Positions 1 to 7,769 of a stretch of DNA of 64,000 nt are shown piece after piece. Every line of letters starts with the position of its first letter. The stretch's first letter is position 1. The notes below the pieces were generated by a model. The model was not told where the DNA came from. It did no database searches and saw only the letters and a program-made list of their open reading frames with translations. The position numbers and the translations under genes were made by a program. This DNA is from PALSA-600 sp963842335 (GTDB taxonomy: Bacteria; Actinomycetota; Thermoleophilia; Gaiellales; Gaiellaceae), in NCBI GenBank assembly GCA_963842335.1, contig CAWJGF010000010.1, positions 434,001 to 498,000 on the forward strand, given 5' to 3'.

Positions 1-387
1 GATCGCGACGATCGACGAGCCGTCCGGCATCTGCGGTCCCGCAGCCTGGGCAAGTTGCAACAGCGCGCGCGCATTCGTGTTGACCGTCCAGTCCCAATGC
101 TTCGTCGAAGCCTCGAGCGCAGGGACGCTCACCCCGCTCGCGGCGTTGTGCACCAGCACGTCGAGCGGGCCGAGCGCCATGACCTCTTCGAGCACGCGAT
201 CCGAGCCGACGTTGCCCCGGACGAGCGTGGCTTCCGCTCCCAGCGCACGCAGGTCTTCGGCTGTCTGCTCGGCGGCGCTGTCGCTGCGGAAGTAACCGAT
301 GGCGACGCGTCTCGCGCCGTCGCGGGCGAACCGGAGTGCGATTGCGCGGCCGATGCCCCGCGAACCGCCCGTGATGAAGACGTTCAC
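1..387 (-). CDS. SDR-family oxidoreductase, C-terminus cut by window edge
   Basis: Short-chain dehydrogenase/reductase, only the first 129 residues visible. The Rossmann dinucleotide motif TGGSRGIG lies at residues 6-13. The segment VLVHNAAS matches the usual NNAG strand position with the second Asn-Ala-Gly altered, as in FabL-type enoyl-ACP reductases. The catalytic Tyr-Lys lies beyond the window edge, so the substrate cannot be judged. The GTG start overlaps the TGA stop of the upstream small gene (GTGA), so the two are probably translationally coupled. Confidence 0.85.
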   Translation of the reverse strand, partial: MNVFITGGSRGIGRAIALRFARDGARRVAIGYFRSDSAAEQTAEDLRALGAEATLVRGNVGSDRVLEEVMALGPLDVLVHNAASGVSVPALEASTKHWDWTVNTNARALLQLAQAAGPQMPDGSSIVAI

Positions 388-662
388 GAGCGGTGCGGCA
401 GCGGATCGTCCGCGCGCGCGGACGACGGAATCTCATCCCAGCCGATCCGAGCCGATGACTCGCGCGCGCCTTCGTCTGCCTTCGACGACGCATGACCGAG
501 GCGTTCGAGCCGCTCCATCTGGGTGTCGGCGTACAGGCGAACCTCATTGCCCTCGGGCAGGTCGGCGACGAGCTCGCGCACGCGTGCTCGCAATTGGAAC
601 GCGAAATGCGGGGTCGCCGGGCCGACGAGGGCGTCGACGTCGTCGCGGGTCGGCTCGCTCAT
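384..662 (-). CDS. Small hypothetical protein, coupled to SDR gene
   Basis: A 92-residue soluble protein with an acidic, Arg-rich composition and no membrane segment. I do not recognise a family. Residues 20-55 (HFAFQLRARVRELVADLPEG onward) look helical and well ordered; the tail is low-complexity. Its TGA stop overlaps the GTG start of the SDR gene and it begins with ATG, which supports a real two-gene unit. It faces away from the EamA transporter gene. Confidence 0.6.
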   Translation of the reverse strand: MSEPTRDDVDALVGPATPHFAFQLRARVRELVADLPEGNEVRLYADTQMERLERLGHASSKADEGARESSARIGWDEIPSSARADDPLPHRS

Positions 663-705
663 CGCGCCGCAAGCGTATCGCTAGATGGCGTCGCAAACGT
701 GCCGC

Positions 706-711
706 TACCCT
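706..711 (+). promoter_or_regulatory. -10 hexamer TACCCT, leaderless start of EamA gene
   Basis: Spacer of 8 nt to GTG 720; it supports the choice of GTG 720 over GTG 729. Confidence 0.5.
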
Positions 712-719
712 CGGCGGCC

Positions 720-1625
720 GTGCGCCGAGTGAGCCCAGTCGATCTCATGCTCCTCGGGACGGTCCTTCTCTGGGCGCTCAACTTCACCGTCACGAAGTAT
801 GTGCTCGAGCACGGGTTCCAGCCGCTCGCCTACGCGACGATCCGCTACTTCGCCGCAACCGCGCTCTTCTGGTGCTTCACCTACGCACGCGAGGGGTCGT
901 TCCGCATCGGGATCTCCGACGCAGGCCTCGTGGCATTCGCGGCGACGATGATCTTCCTGAACCAGATCGGGTTCGTCTACTCGCTGCAGAAGACGTCCGC
1001 ATCGACCGTCGCGCTCATCCTCGGCACCACACCGATCTTCATCGGCATCTTCGCGACGGTCGCCGGCCTCGAGCGGCTCTCCCGCCGATTCTGGATCGCC
1101 GCGATCATCTCGTTCCTCGGCGTCGGCCTCGTTGCGTCGGGCAACGGCGGGTTCTCGGGGAAGATCTTCGGCGACGGTCTTGCGCTCATCACCGCGGCGA
1201 CGTGGGGCGCCTATTCTGTGGCGATCGCGCCGTTGATGCGCCGCTACTCGCCGTTTCGGATCAGCGCAGTGGTGCTGGCACTCGGCTGGGTGCCGATCGC
1301 CATCGTCGGCGCGGTCCAGACCTCCCACCAGGGATTCCACTTCGGCTGGGGCACCTGGGCCGGCTTCGGCTACGCGGTCATCGGCCCGCTGTTCCTGACG
1401 AACATCCTCTGGTTCACGGCGATCTCGCGCGTCGGGCCTGGGCGGGCTTCGCTCTTCGTGAACATGCAGCCCTTCTTTGCGGTCGTGTTCGCGGTGCTCA
1501 TCCTGGGTGAGCGCCTGAACGCCTGGGAGCTCGTCGGCGCGGTCGCGATCGGCATCGGGATCGTGATCGAGCGCCGGCGTCGTGTCGCGCCCGAGCCTGC
1601 GCCCGTGCTCGAAGCGCCTCGCTAG
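720..1625 (+). CDS. EamA/DMT-family transporter
   Basis: Inner-membrane drug/metabolite transporter of 301 residues, the usual length for a protein with ten transmembrane helices in two EamA repeats. The N-terminus reads MLLGTVLLWALNFTVTKYVL, a standard first helix, and the second repeat begins near residue 165 (ALITAATWGAYSVAIAPLM). The C-terminus is a short basic tail. An open frame continues upstream to 492, but it overlaps the divergent minus-strand gene and lacks family similarity, so GTG 720 (or GTG 729) is preferred. The substrate cannot be told from sequence; family members export amino acids, metabolites or drugs. Confidence 0.88.
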   Translation: MRRVSPVDLMLLGTVLLWALNFTVTKYVLEHGFQPLAYATIRYFAATALFWCFTYAREGSFRIGISDAGLVAFAATMIFLNQIGFVYSLQKTSASTVALILGTTPIFIGIFATVAGLERLSRRFWIAAIISFLGVGLVASGNGGFSGKIFGDGLALITAATWGAYSVAIAPLMRRYSPFRISAVVLALGWVPIAIVGAVQTSHQGFHFGWGTWAGFGYAVIGPLFLTNILWFTAISRVGPGRASLFVNMQPFFAVVFAVLILGERLNAWELVGAVAIGIGIVIERRRRVAPEPAPVLEAPR

Positions 1626-1628
1626 TCT
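1623..1628 (+). promoter_or_regulatory. -10 hexamer TAGTCT before MFS gene
   Basis: The hexamer starts with the TAG stop of the EamA gene and lies 6 nt before GTG 1635, so this downstream gene appears to have its own promoter. Confidence 0.5.
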
Positions 1629-1634
1629 CGAACG

Positions 1635-3197
1635 GTGAATCTGCGCGAGCGTCTGGCGCGGCAACCGCCCGGTTACAACCTGACGATCGGTCGGATCCTC
1701 GCGATCTACTCGGGGTTGATGGTGACGCTGCTGCTTGCAGCGCTCGACCAGACGATCGTCGCGACCGCCCTGCCGCGGATCGTCGGCGACCTCGGCGGGA
1801 TCACGCAGTACTCGTGGGTCTTCACCGCCTACATGCTCACTTCGACCGTGACGGTCCCGCTCTACGGAAAGCTCGGCGACGTCTACGGCCGCAAGAATCT
1901 CTTCCTCTTCGCGATCGTGGTGTTCCTGCTCGGCTCGGCGCTCTGCGGCTTGGCGACGACGATGACGCAGCTCGTGCTCTTTCGCGCGGTGCAGGGGGTG
2001 GGCGCAGGCGGCCTGTTCCCGCTCTCGCTCGCGGTGATCGGGAACATCGTCCCGCCGCGCGATCGCGGACGGTGGCAAGGTCTGATCGGCGCCGTCTTCG
2101 CGGCGGCATCGATCGCCGGGCCGGCGATCGGCGGGTTCATCGTCGACAACGCGAGCTGGCGCTGGATCTTCTTCGTCAATCTGCCGGTCGGCGGGTTGGC
2201 GCTGATCGTCATCTCGGTGACGATGCCGCGCCGCGCACCGCAGACGCGTCACGCGATCGACTGGCTCGGAGCGGGCCTGCTCGCTGCCGGAACCGCGTCG
2301 CTCCTCATGGGGCTCGTCTGGGGCGGGAAGCAGTACGGCTGGTCGAGCGGCCACGTGCTCGGTGCGCTGCTGCTCGCCACGGCGCTGCTCGCGCTGTTCG
2401 CGTTCGCCGAGCGGCGAGCGGCGGAGCCGATCCTCCCGTTCGAGATCCTCCGCAACCCGATCGTCGCCGGGAGCATCGCCTGCATGGCGCTCGTCGGGAT
2501 GGCGATGTTCGGGACGATCTCCTACGTCCCGCTCTTCGTCCAGGGGGTGATCGGGACCTCTGCGACGTCATCTGGGGTCGTCCTGACGCCGTTGATGCTC
2601 GGCGCCGTGACGACCTCGCTGCTGGCCGGCCAACTCGTCTCGCGAACCGGCCGCTACCGGTGGAACGTTGTTCTCGGCCCCCTCGTGCTGACGGCCGGGA
2701 TGGTGTTGCTCTGGCAGATGTCGGTGACGACGACGAACGCCGAGGCGGCACGCAACATGGTGATCGCGGGAATCGGAATCGGGTCGATGATGCAGGTGTT
2801 CGTGCTGTCGGTCCAGAACGCTGTGCCGCGCGCGCACATCGGGTCGGCGACCGCACTGACGCAGTTCTCGCGTCAGATGGGCGCGACGATCGGCGTGACG
2901 GTGATGGGCGCGATCATCAACCACGGACTGCCAAGCGGAGTCGGAGCAACGGACGGGGTGGGGATCCATCAGCTGCCGCTCGACGCGCGCGAGGAGCTTG
3001 CCGCCGCGATCAAGCCGGCGTTCTTCGTCGCGGCCTGCGTGTCGGCAGTCGTCTGGTTGATCGCAGTCATCTGGGTGAAGGAACAACGGCTCCGCCGTTC
3101 GCTCGACGACGACTCCATCATCTCGCTCGACGAGGTCTCCGTGATCGACGCTGCGGCCGGGACGCCCGCGACGGCGGGAGTAGACTCACAGTCATGA
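1635..3197 (+). CDS. MFS multidrug efflux pump, DHA2 (14-helix) type
   Basis: Drug:proton antiporter of the major facilitator superfamily, 520 residues, the length and 14-helix pattern of the EmrB/QacA (DHA2) group. Diagnostic segments are ALDQTIVATALPRIVGDLGG in helix 1 (motif D1) near residue 36, GKLGDVYGRKNLF near residue 78 (loop 2-3 motif A), and a motif C region GPAIGGFIVD near residue 160. The C-terminal tail is hydrophilic and Ser/Asp-rich. The final bases form an ATGA overlap with the hpd start. Substrate unknown. Confidence 0.92.
   Translation: MNLRERLARQPPGYNLTIGRILAIYSGLMVTLLLAALDQTIVATALPRIVGDLGGITQYSWVFTAYMLTSTVTVPLYGKLGDVYGRKNLFLFAIVVFLLGSALCGLATTMTQLVLFRAVQGVGAGGLFPLSLAVIGNIVPPRDRGRWQGLIGAVFAAASIAGPAIGGFIVDNASWRWIFFVNLPVGGLALIVISVTMPRRAPQTRHAIDWLGAGLLAAGTASLLMGLVWGGKQYGWSSGHVLGALLLATALLALFAFAERRAAEPILPFEILRNPIVAGSIACMALVGMAMFGTISYVPLFVQGVIGTSATSSGVVLTPLMLGAVTTSLLAGQLVSRTGRYRWNVVLGPLVLTAGMVLLWQMSVTTTNAEAARNMVIAGIGIGSMMQVFVLSVQNAVPRAHIGSATALTQFSRQMGATIGVTVMGAIINHGLPSGVGATDGVGIHQLPLDAREELAAAIKPAFFVAACVSAVVWLIAVIWVKEQRLRRSLDDDSIISLDEVSVIDAAAGTPATAGVDSQS
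3181..3186 (+). promoter_or_regulatory. -10 hexamer TAGACT before hpd
   Basis: Lies inside the last codons of the MFS gene, 7 nt before ATG 3194. Confidence 0.5.
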
Positions 3198-4294
3198 CCG
3201 ACGACTTCATGCCGCTCGACGGCTGGGATCACATCGAGTTGTGGGTCGGGAACGCCAAGCAGGCCGCGTTCTACTACGAGCAGGCATTTGGCTTCCGGCG
3301 CACGGCGTACGCGGGGCCCGAGACGGGTGTCCGCGATCGCGCGAGCTACGTGCTCGAGCAGAACGAGATTCGCCTCGTAGTCACCAGTGCACTGCATCCC
3401 GGTCACGCGATCGGCGACCACGCCGCGAAGCACGGTGACGGCGTGAAGGACATCGCGTTGCGCGTGCCGGATGCTCGCGAGGCGTATCGGCAAGCCGTGC
3501 AGCGCGGAGCCCGTGGTGTGCTCGAGCCGACCGTCCTCGAGGACGAGTTCGGCCAGGTCGAGCTGTCGACGATCGCGACGTACGGCGACGTCGTGCATAC
3601 GTTCGTCGGCCGTCGCGGCTACGAGGGCGCCTACCTCCCCGGCTATGTGGCGCAGGAGTCGGCGGGCGATGCCGGCGAGGGCATGGGCCTGCTGCTCGCG
3701 ATCGACCATGTGGTGGGGAACGTCGATCTCGGCTACATGAACGAATGGGTCGAGTACTACGAACGCGTCTTCGGGATGACCGAGATGATGCACTTCAGCG
3801 ACGACGACATCTCCACCGAATATTCGGCCCTCATGAGCAAGGTGATGACTGACGGACAGGGGAAGGTGAAGTTCCCGATCAACGAGCCGGCCGAGGGCAA
3901 GCGCAAGAGCCAGATCGACGAGTACCTCGAGTTCAACCACGGCCCGGGCGCGCAACACATCGCGATGCAGTCGTCGAACATCGTCAAGGCGGTCGAGTCG
4001 CTGCAGCGCCGCGGCGTCATCTTCCTGACGACGCCCGACACCTACTACGAGGAGACGCCCGATCGCGTCGGCGACATCGACGAGAACTGGGACGACCTGA
4101 AGCGGCTGCGCATCCTCGCCGACCGCGACGACGACGGCTATCTGCTGCAGATCTTCACGAAGACGGCGCAGGACCGGCCGACGCTCTTCTTCGAGGTGAT
4201 CGAGCGCCACGGCGCCCGCGGCTTCGGAGACGGGAACTTCAAGGCGCTTTTCGAAGCGATCGAGCGCGAGCAAGCGCTGCGCGGCAACCTCTAG
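3194..4294 (+). CDS. hpd: 4-hydroxyphenylpyruvate dioxygenase
   Basis: Converts 4-hydroxyphenylpyruvate to homogentisate in tyrosine breakdown, using non-haem Fe(II). At 366 residues it has two vicinal-oxygen-chelate domains (about 1-150 and 165-350). The expected iron ligands are visible as H172 (IDHVVGN), H255 (GAQHIAM) and E334 (FFEVIER), and the C-terminal helix GFGDGNFKALFEAIE is typical of the family. The same window encodes a FAH-family hydrolase and homogentisate dioxygenase, which supports this substrate over hydroxymandelate synthase activity. Confidence 0.95.
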   Translation: MTDDFMPLDGWDHIELWVGNAKQAAFYYEQAFGFRRTAYAGPETGVRDRASYVLEQNEIRLVVTSALHPGHAIGDHAAKHGDGVKDIALRVPDAREAYRQAVQRGARGVLEPTVLEDEFGQVELSTIATYGDVVHTFVGRRGYEGAYLPGYVAQESAGDAGEGMGLLLAIDHVVGNVDLGYMNEWVEYYERVFGMTEMMHFSDDDISTEYSALMSKVMTDGQGKVKFPINEPAEGKRKSQIDEYLEFNHGPGAQHIAMQSSNIVKAVESLQRRGVIFLTTPDTYYEETPDRVGDIDENWDDLKRLRILADRDDDGYLLQIFTKTAQDRPTLFFEVIERHGARGFGDGNFKALFEAIEREQALRGNL

Positions 4295-4331
4295 CGACTC
4301 CGCACACGCGGTGCCCGACGGCCCCGCCCCG

Positions 4332-4337
4332 TAGCCT
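4332..4337 (+). promoter_or_regulatory. -10 hexamer TAGCCT before CDF gene
   Basis: Spacer TCGCGCC, 7 nt, to GTG 4345. Confidence 0.5.
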
Positions 4338-4344
4338 TCGCGCC

Positions 4345-5688
4345 GTGAGCCCGCAACGCCGCACTGCGCTCGTCTCGGTCGCCGCTGCCGCGGCGCTCCT
4401 GCTGCTGAAGCTCGGCGTCGGCATCCCGACGCACAGCCTCGGGCTCGTCTCCGAGGCCGCTCACTCGGGCACCGATCTCGTCGCAGCGTTGCTCACATTC
4501 CTGGCTATCCGGGTTGCCGCCCGGCCGGCCGACGTCGGGCACCAATTCGGCCACGGGAAGGCCGAGCATCTCGCGGCACTCGCCGAGGCGGGCTTCCTGT
4601 CGCTGGTCTCGGTGTTCATCTCGTTTCGCGCGATCGAGCGCCTCATCGGCGTCACGCACGGCCAGGTGCACACGGCCTGGTACTCGTTCGTCGTTCTCGG
4701 GATCGTGATCGCGCTCGACGCGAGCCGCGCGATCGTCTCACGCCGAACTTCGCGCAAGTACCACAGCGCCGCGATTGCCTCGAACGCCCTCCACTTCGCG
4801 AGCGATCTCGCCGGCTCCGTCGCCGTGCTGATCGGGCTGCTCTTCGCGCGTCAGGGGTACCCGGACGGCGATCCGATTGCCGCGCTCTTCGTCGGCGCAC
4901 TCGTGCTGACCGCGGCCGCACGCCTGATGAAGACAAACGTGGAGGTGCTGATGGACAAGGCGCCCGCCGAGGCCGAGGAGGCGGCGCGCGCGGCGATCGT
5001 CGCCCTCCAACCGCAGGTCGAATTGCGCCGGCTCCGGATGCGCCAGGCTGGCGGCCGTCAGTTCGCCGACGTCGTCATCGGTGTCTCTCCGAGCGCTGCC
5101 GTCGGCCAGGGTCACGCAGCCGCAGACGCGGTCGAAGCGGCGGTCGAGGGCGCGCTGCCGGGCGTCGACATCGTCGTGCACGTCGAGCCGGTGGAGGATG
5201 CCGGCCTGCGGGAGCGCGCGCACGCCGCTGCTGTCGGTGTGCCACGCGTGCGCGAGGTGCACAACCTCGCCCTCGTCGACGTCGACGGCCACACCGAACT
5301 GTCGCTGCACCTGAAGCTCCCCGGTGATCTGTCGCTCGACGAAGCGCACGAGGTCGCCGAGCAACTCGAGGCTGCGATCTGCGCGGCTGTGCCCGAGATC
5401 TCGGGAGTGCAGACGCATCTCGAGCCGCTCGCCGAGACGAGCGAGGCGAGCGAGATCGATGCGGAAGACGCGGACGCTGTGCGGCGCATCGTGCGCGACG
5501 CGACCGGAGGCGAGCCGCGTGAGTTGCGCTTCCTGCGCTCCACTGGCGGCCTGGTGGCGTTCTTGACGCTCGGGCTCGAAGGAGGCACGACGCTTGCCGC
5601 AGCCCACGCGCGCGCGAGCGAGATCGAGGAACGCATCCGCCGCGAACGGCCCGAGATCGCCGATGTGATCGTGCACACCGAGCCGTGA
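4345..5688 (+). CDS. Cation diffusion facilitator (CDF) metal exporter with extended C-terminus
   Basis: Membrane metal/proton antiporter. Helix II carries the metal-binding pattern SEAAHSGTDL and helix V carries NALHFASDLAGS, so His/Asp ligands are present in both. The HQFGHGKAEHLAAL loop near residue 68 is a family hallmark. At 447 residues it is far longer than the roughly 300 of most CDFs. The extra length is a large cytosolic region (about 200-447) that looks like two consecutive ferredoxin-like dimerisation domains, each starting with VEVLMDKAP- or VRRIVRDAT-like segments. Whether it carries Zn, Fe, Mn or Co cannot be decided here. Confidence 0.88.
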   Translation: MSPQRRTALVSVAAAAALLLLKLGVGIPTHSLGLVSEAAHSGTDLVAALLTFLAIRVAARPADVGHQFGHGKAEHLAALAEAGFLSLVSVFISFRAIERLIGVTHGQVHTAWYSFVVLGIVIALDASRAIVSRRTSRKYHSAAIASNALHFASDLAGSVAVLIGLLFARQGYPDGDPIAALFVGALVLTAAARLMKTNVEVLMDKAPAEAEEAARAAIVALQPQVELRRLRMRQAGGRQFADVVIGVSPSAAVGQGHAAADAVEAAVEGALPGVDIVVHVEPVEDAGLRERAHAAAVGVPRVREVHNLALVDVDGHTELSLHLKLPGDLSLDEAHEVAEQLEAAICAAVPEISGVQTHLEPLAETSEASEIDAEDADAVRRIVRDATGGEPRELRFLRSTGGLVAFLTLGLEGGTTLAAAHARASEIEERIRRERPEIADVIVHTEP

Positions 5689-5698
5689 CTCGTGTGGC

Positions 5699-5704
5699 TA
5701 GGGT
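5699..5704 (+). promoter_or_regulatory. -10 hexamer TAGGGT before FAH-family gene
   Basis: Spacer CGAGGC, 6 nt, to GTG 5711. Confidence 0.55.
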
Positions 5705-5710
5705 CGAGGC

Positions 5711-6523
5711 GTGAAGCTCTGCATGTTCACGCCGAAGGAGCTCGCGCTCCAGCGCGGCTGGCCGGGTCGGGTCGAGGGCGACAAGGTGATCCAGCTCGCC
5801 GCGCAGACACTGCAGTCGTACTTCACCGGCGGCGGCTCGGCGCGCGAGCACGCAGAGTATGCACTCGCCGACATCGACCTCCGCCCACCGGTGCTCCATC
5901 CGCCGACGGTTCGCGACTTCATGGCCTTCGAGCAGCACGTCGCCACGGTTCGCGAGGCGCGCGGCTCGCAGGTGCCGAAGGAGTGGTACGAGATCCCCGT
6001 CTTCTACTTCTCGAACCCGGCCGCGATCTACGGGCCCGGCGACAGCGTGCCGTATCCCGGCGGCACCAGCGAGCTCGACTATGAGCTCGAGTGCGCCGCG
6101 ATGATCGGGGCCGAGGGGAAGATCGCGGGCTTCACCGTGTTGAACGACTGGTCGGCGCGCGACTTGCAGCGCGCGGAGATGCGCGTCGGACTCGGCCCCG
6201 CGAAAGGCAAGGACTTCGCCACGTCGATCGGCCCCGTGCTCGTCACGGCCGACGAGTTCGACGGCAGTGAAGGGGAGATGGTCGCGCGCGTGAACGGCGA
6301 GGAGCGTTCGCGCGGGAACCTTCGCGACCTCTACCACTCGTGGGAGCGAATCGTCGAGCAGGCAGGGCGCAACACCGTGTTGCGGCCGGGTGACATCCTC
6401 GGCTCGGGCACCGTCGGCACCGGTTGCATCCTCGAGCACGGCGACAACCGCTGGCTGCAGCCTGGTGACGTCGTCGAGCTCGAGATCGAGAGCATCGGCG
6501 TGCTGCAGAACACGGTCCGATGA
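5711..6523 (+). CDS. Fumarylacetoacetate hydrolase family protein
   Basis: FAH-fold enzyme of 270 residues. The metal-binding segment DYELECAAMIG lies near residue 120. It is followed by GFTVLNDWSARDLQ, KGKDFATSIGP and GDILGSGTVGTG, all core FAH motifs. Because hpd and hmgA are close by, the likely role is the last step of homogentisate breakdown (fumarylacetoacetate to fumarate and acetoacetate). The short form also resembles FAHD1-type acylpyruvases and 2-keto-diacid hydrolases, so the substrate is inferred from context. Its stop overlaps the next start (ATGA). Confidence 0.9.
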   Translation: MKLCMFTPKELALQRGWPGRVEGDKVIQLAAQTLQSYFTGGGSAREHAEYALADIDLRPPVLHPPTVRDFMAFEQHVATVREARGSQVPKEWYEIPVFYFSNPAAIYGPGDSVPYPGGTSELDYELECAAMIGAEGKIAGFTVLNDWSARDLQRAEMRVGLGPAKGKDFATSIGPVLVTADEFDGSEGEMVARVNGEERSRGNLRDLYHSWERIVEQAGRNTVLRPGDILGSGTVGTGCILEHGDNRWLQPGDVVELEIESIGVLQNTVR

Positions 6524-7440
6524 TCGGCCCCGACGATGTTCGCGCCGCGGCGCGTGTCCTCGACGGTGTGGCCCACCGCACACCCGTCGTGACGTCGCGG
6601 ACGCTCGGCGCCGGGGTGTTCCTGAAGCCCGAGTGCCTGCAGCGCGTCGGCGCGTTCAAGTTCAGGGGCGCGTACAACAAGATCGCCTCGCTCCCTCAGG
6701 GCACGCCCGTGCTCGCCTATTCATCCGGGAACCACGCGCAGGCGGTCGCCCTCGCTGCGCAGCTGCTCGGCTCGGACGCGACGATCCTGATGCCCGAGGA
6801 CGCGCCGGCGTCGAAGCTCGCTGCGACGCGCGGGTACGGAGCCGAGGTGATCACCTTCGATCGCTATCGCAACGACCGCGAGGCGCTCGCCGAGGCCCTT
6901 GCCGTGGAGCGCTCGCTCGAGCTCGTCCGGCCGTACGACGATCCGTTGATCATGGCGGGACAGGGAACGGCAGCCCTCGAGCTGATCGAGGATGCCGGGC
7001 CGCTCGATGTCCTGGTCGTTCCCGTCGGCGGGGGCGGCTTGATCGCAGGTTGCGCGACCATCGCGAAGGAGCTGGGCGTCCGACGGGTCGTCGGGGTCGA
7101 GCCAGAGACCGGCAACGACTGGCAGCTGTCGTTCGCCGCGGGGACGCCGGTCGCAATCGACGTGCCGCGCACGATCGCCGACGGGCTGCAGACGCACATG
7201 CCGGGCGAGCTGACGTGGGAGGTGGGCTCGCGGCTCGTGGACGAGATCGTGACGGTGACCGACGCACAGATCGTCGAGGCGATGCGGTTTGCGTTCGAGC
7301 GGTTGAAGCTCGTGATCGAGCCGAGCGGTGCCGTCGGCATCGCCGCACTTCGATCCGGTGCGGTCTCAGCCGGAAGAGTCGGGATCGTCATCTCCGGCGG
7401 CAACGTCTCCGCCGGTCGTTTCGCCGAGCTGCTCGCGTGA
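6520..7440 (+). CDS. PLP-dependent threonine/serine dehydratase
   Basis: Fold-type II PLP enzyme of 306 residues that deaminates threonine (or serine) to a 2-keto acid. The PLP lysine is K47 in FKFRGAYNK. The SSGNHAQAVALAAQ loop binds the carboxylate and the glycine-rich VGGGGLIAG holds the cofactor phosphate. There is no C-terminal ACT domain, so it matches catabolic TdcB-type or serine racemase-like enzymes rather than feedback-regulated IlvA. It is translationally coupled to the FAH-family gene. Its last 75 bases overlap the antisense DUF5519-like gene. Confidence 0.9.
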   Translation: MIGPDDVRAAARVLDGVAHRTPVVTSRTLGAGVFLKPECLQRVGAFKFRGAYNKIASLPQGTPVLAYSSGNHAQAVALAAQLLGSDATILMPEDAPASKLAATRGYGAEVITFDRYRNDREALAEALAVERSLELVRPYDDPLIMAGQGTAALELIEDAGPLDVLVVPVGGGGLIAGCATIAKELGVRRVVGVEPETGNDWQLSFAAGTPVAIDVPRTIADGLQTHMPGELTWEVGSRLVDEIVTVTDAQIVEAMRFAFERLKLVIEPSGAVGIAALRSGAVSAGRVGIVISGGNVSAGRFAELLA

Positions 7441-7767
7441 CGCGCGAACGGACTGGGCGACCTGTGCGCGCTCGTACGACAACCTGAACACCTCGGTCAC
7501 CTCTGCCGGGTCGTCGAGGTCGCACGACACCCAACCGGCGACACCGAACTTGTGCGGCGTCACACGCCCGGTCTCGATCAGCATCTCGCGGATCCGCGCC
7601 GTGAACGGGAAGTCGGCCCAGCCGGCACTCGTCAGCGTCGCGGGATGAATGTGCCCGAGCTCTCGGTTGCCGAGCCGCAGCTCGACTCCGCCGAAGCGAT
7701 GCTCGTGACGGGAGACGCCTTCCCACGTCAGGATCTCGGCGGTCACGCGGGCGGCGTTATCCTCCAT
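7366..7767 (-). CDS. DUF5519/luciferase-domain-like protein
   Basis: Soluble protein of up to 133 residues. The core WEGVSRHEHRFGGVELRLG, then RELGHIHPA, HKFGVAGWVSC and EVFRLSYERA, matches what I recall of the DUF5519 'luciferase domain' family, whose function is not known. ATG 7767 is the first start; GTG 7746 is an alternative that keeps the whole conserved core. The start lies 2 bases from the hmgA start on the other strand. The acidic, Gly-rich tail runs antisense into the 3' end of the dehydratase gene. Confidence 0.7.
   Translation of the reverse strand: MEDNAARVTAEILTWEGVSRHEHRFGGVELRLGNRELGHIHPATLTSAGWADFPFTARIREMLIETGRVTPHKFGVAGWVSCDLDDPAEVTEVFRLSYERAQVAQSVRASREQLGETTGGDVAAGDDDPDSSG
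7758..7763 (+). promoter_or_regulatory. -10 hexamer TATCCT before hmgA
   Basis: Spacer of 6 nt to ATG 7770, which favours that ATG over ATG 7766. The site lies within the first codons of the divergent gene. Confidence 0.5.
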
Positions 7768-7769
7768 GC

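Noticed and set aside
1814..3193. Long plus-strand open frame running into hpd
   Set aside because: It is the +2 shadow of the MFS gene; its product is Arg-rich without family features, and hpd has its own ATG, promoter hexamer and family N-terminus at 3194.
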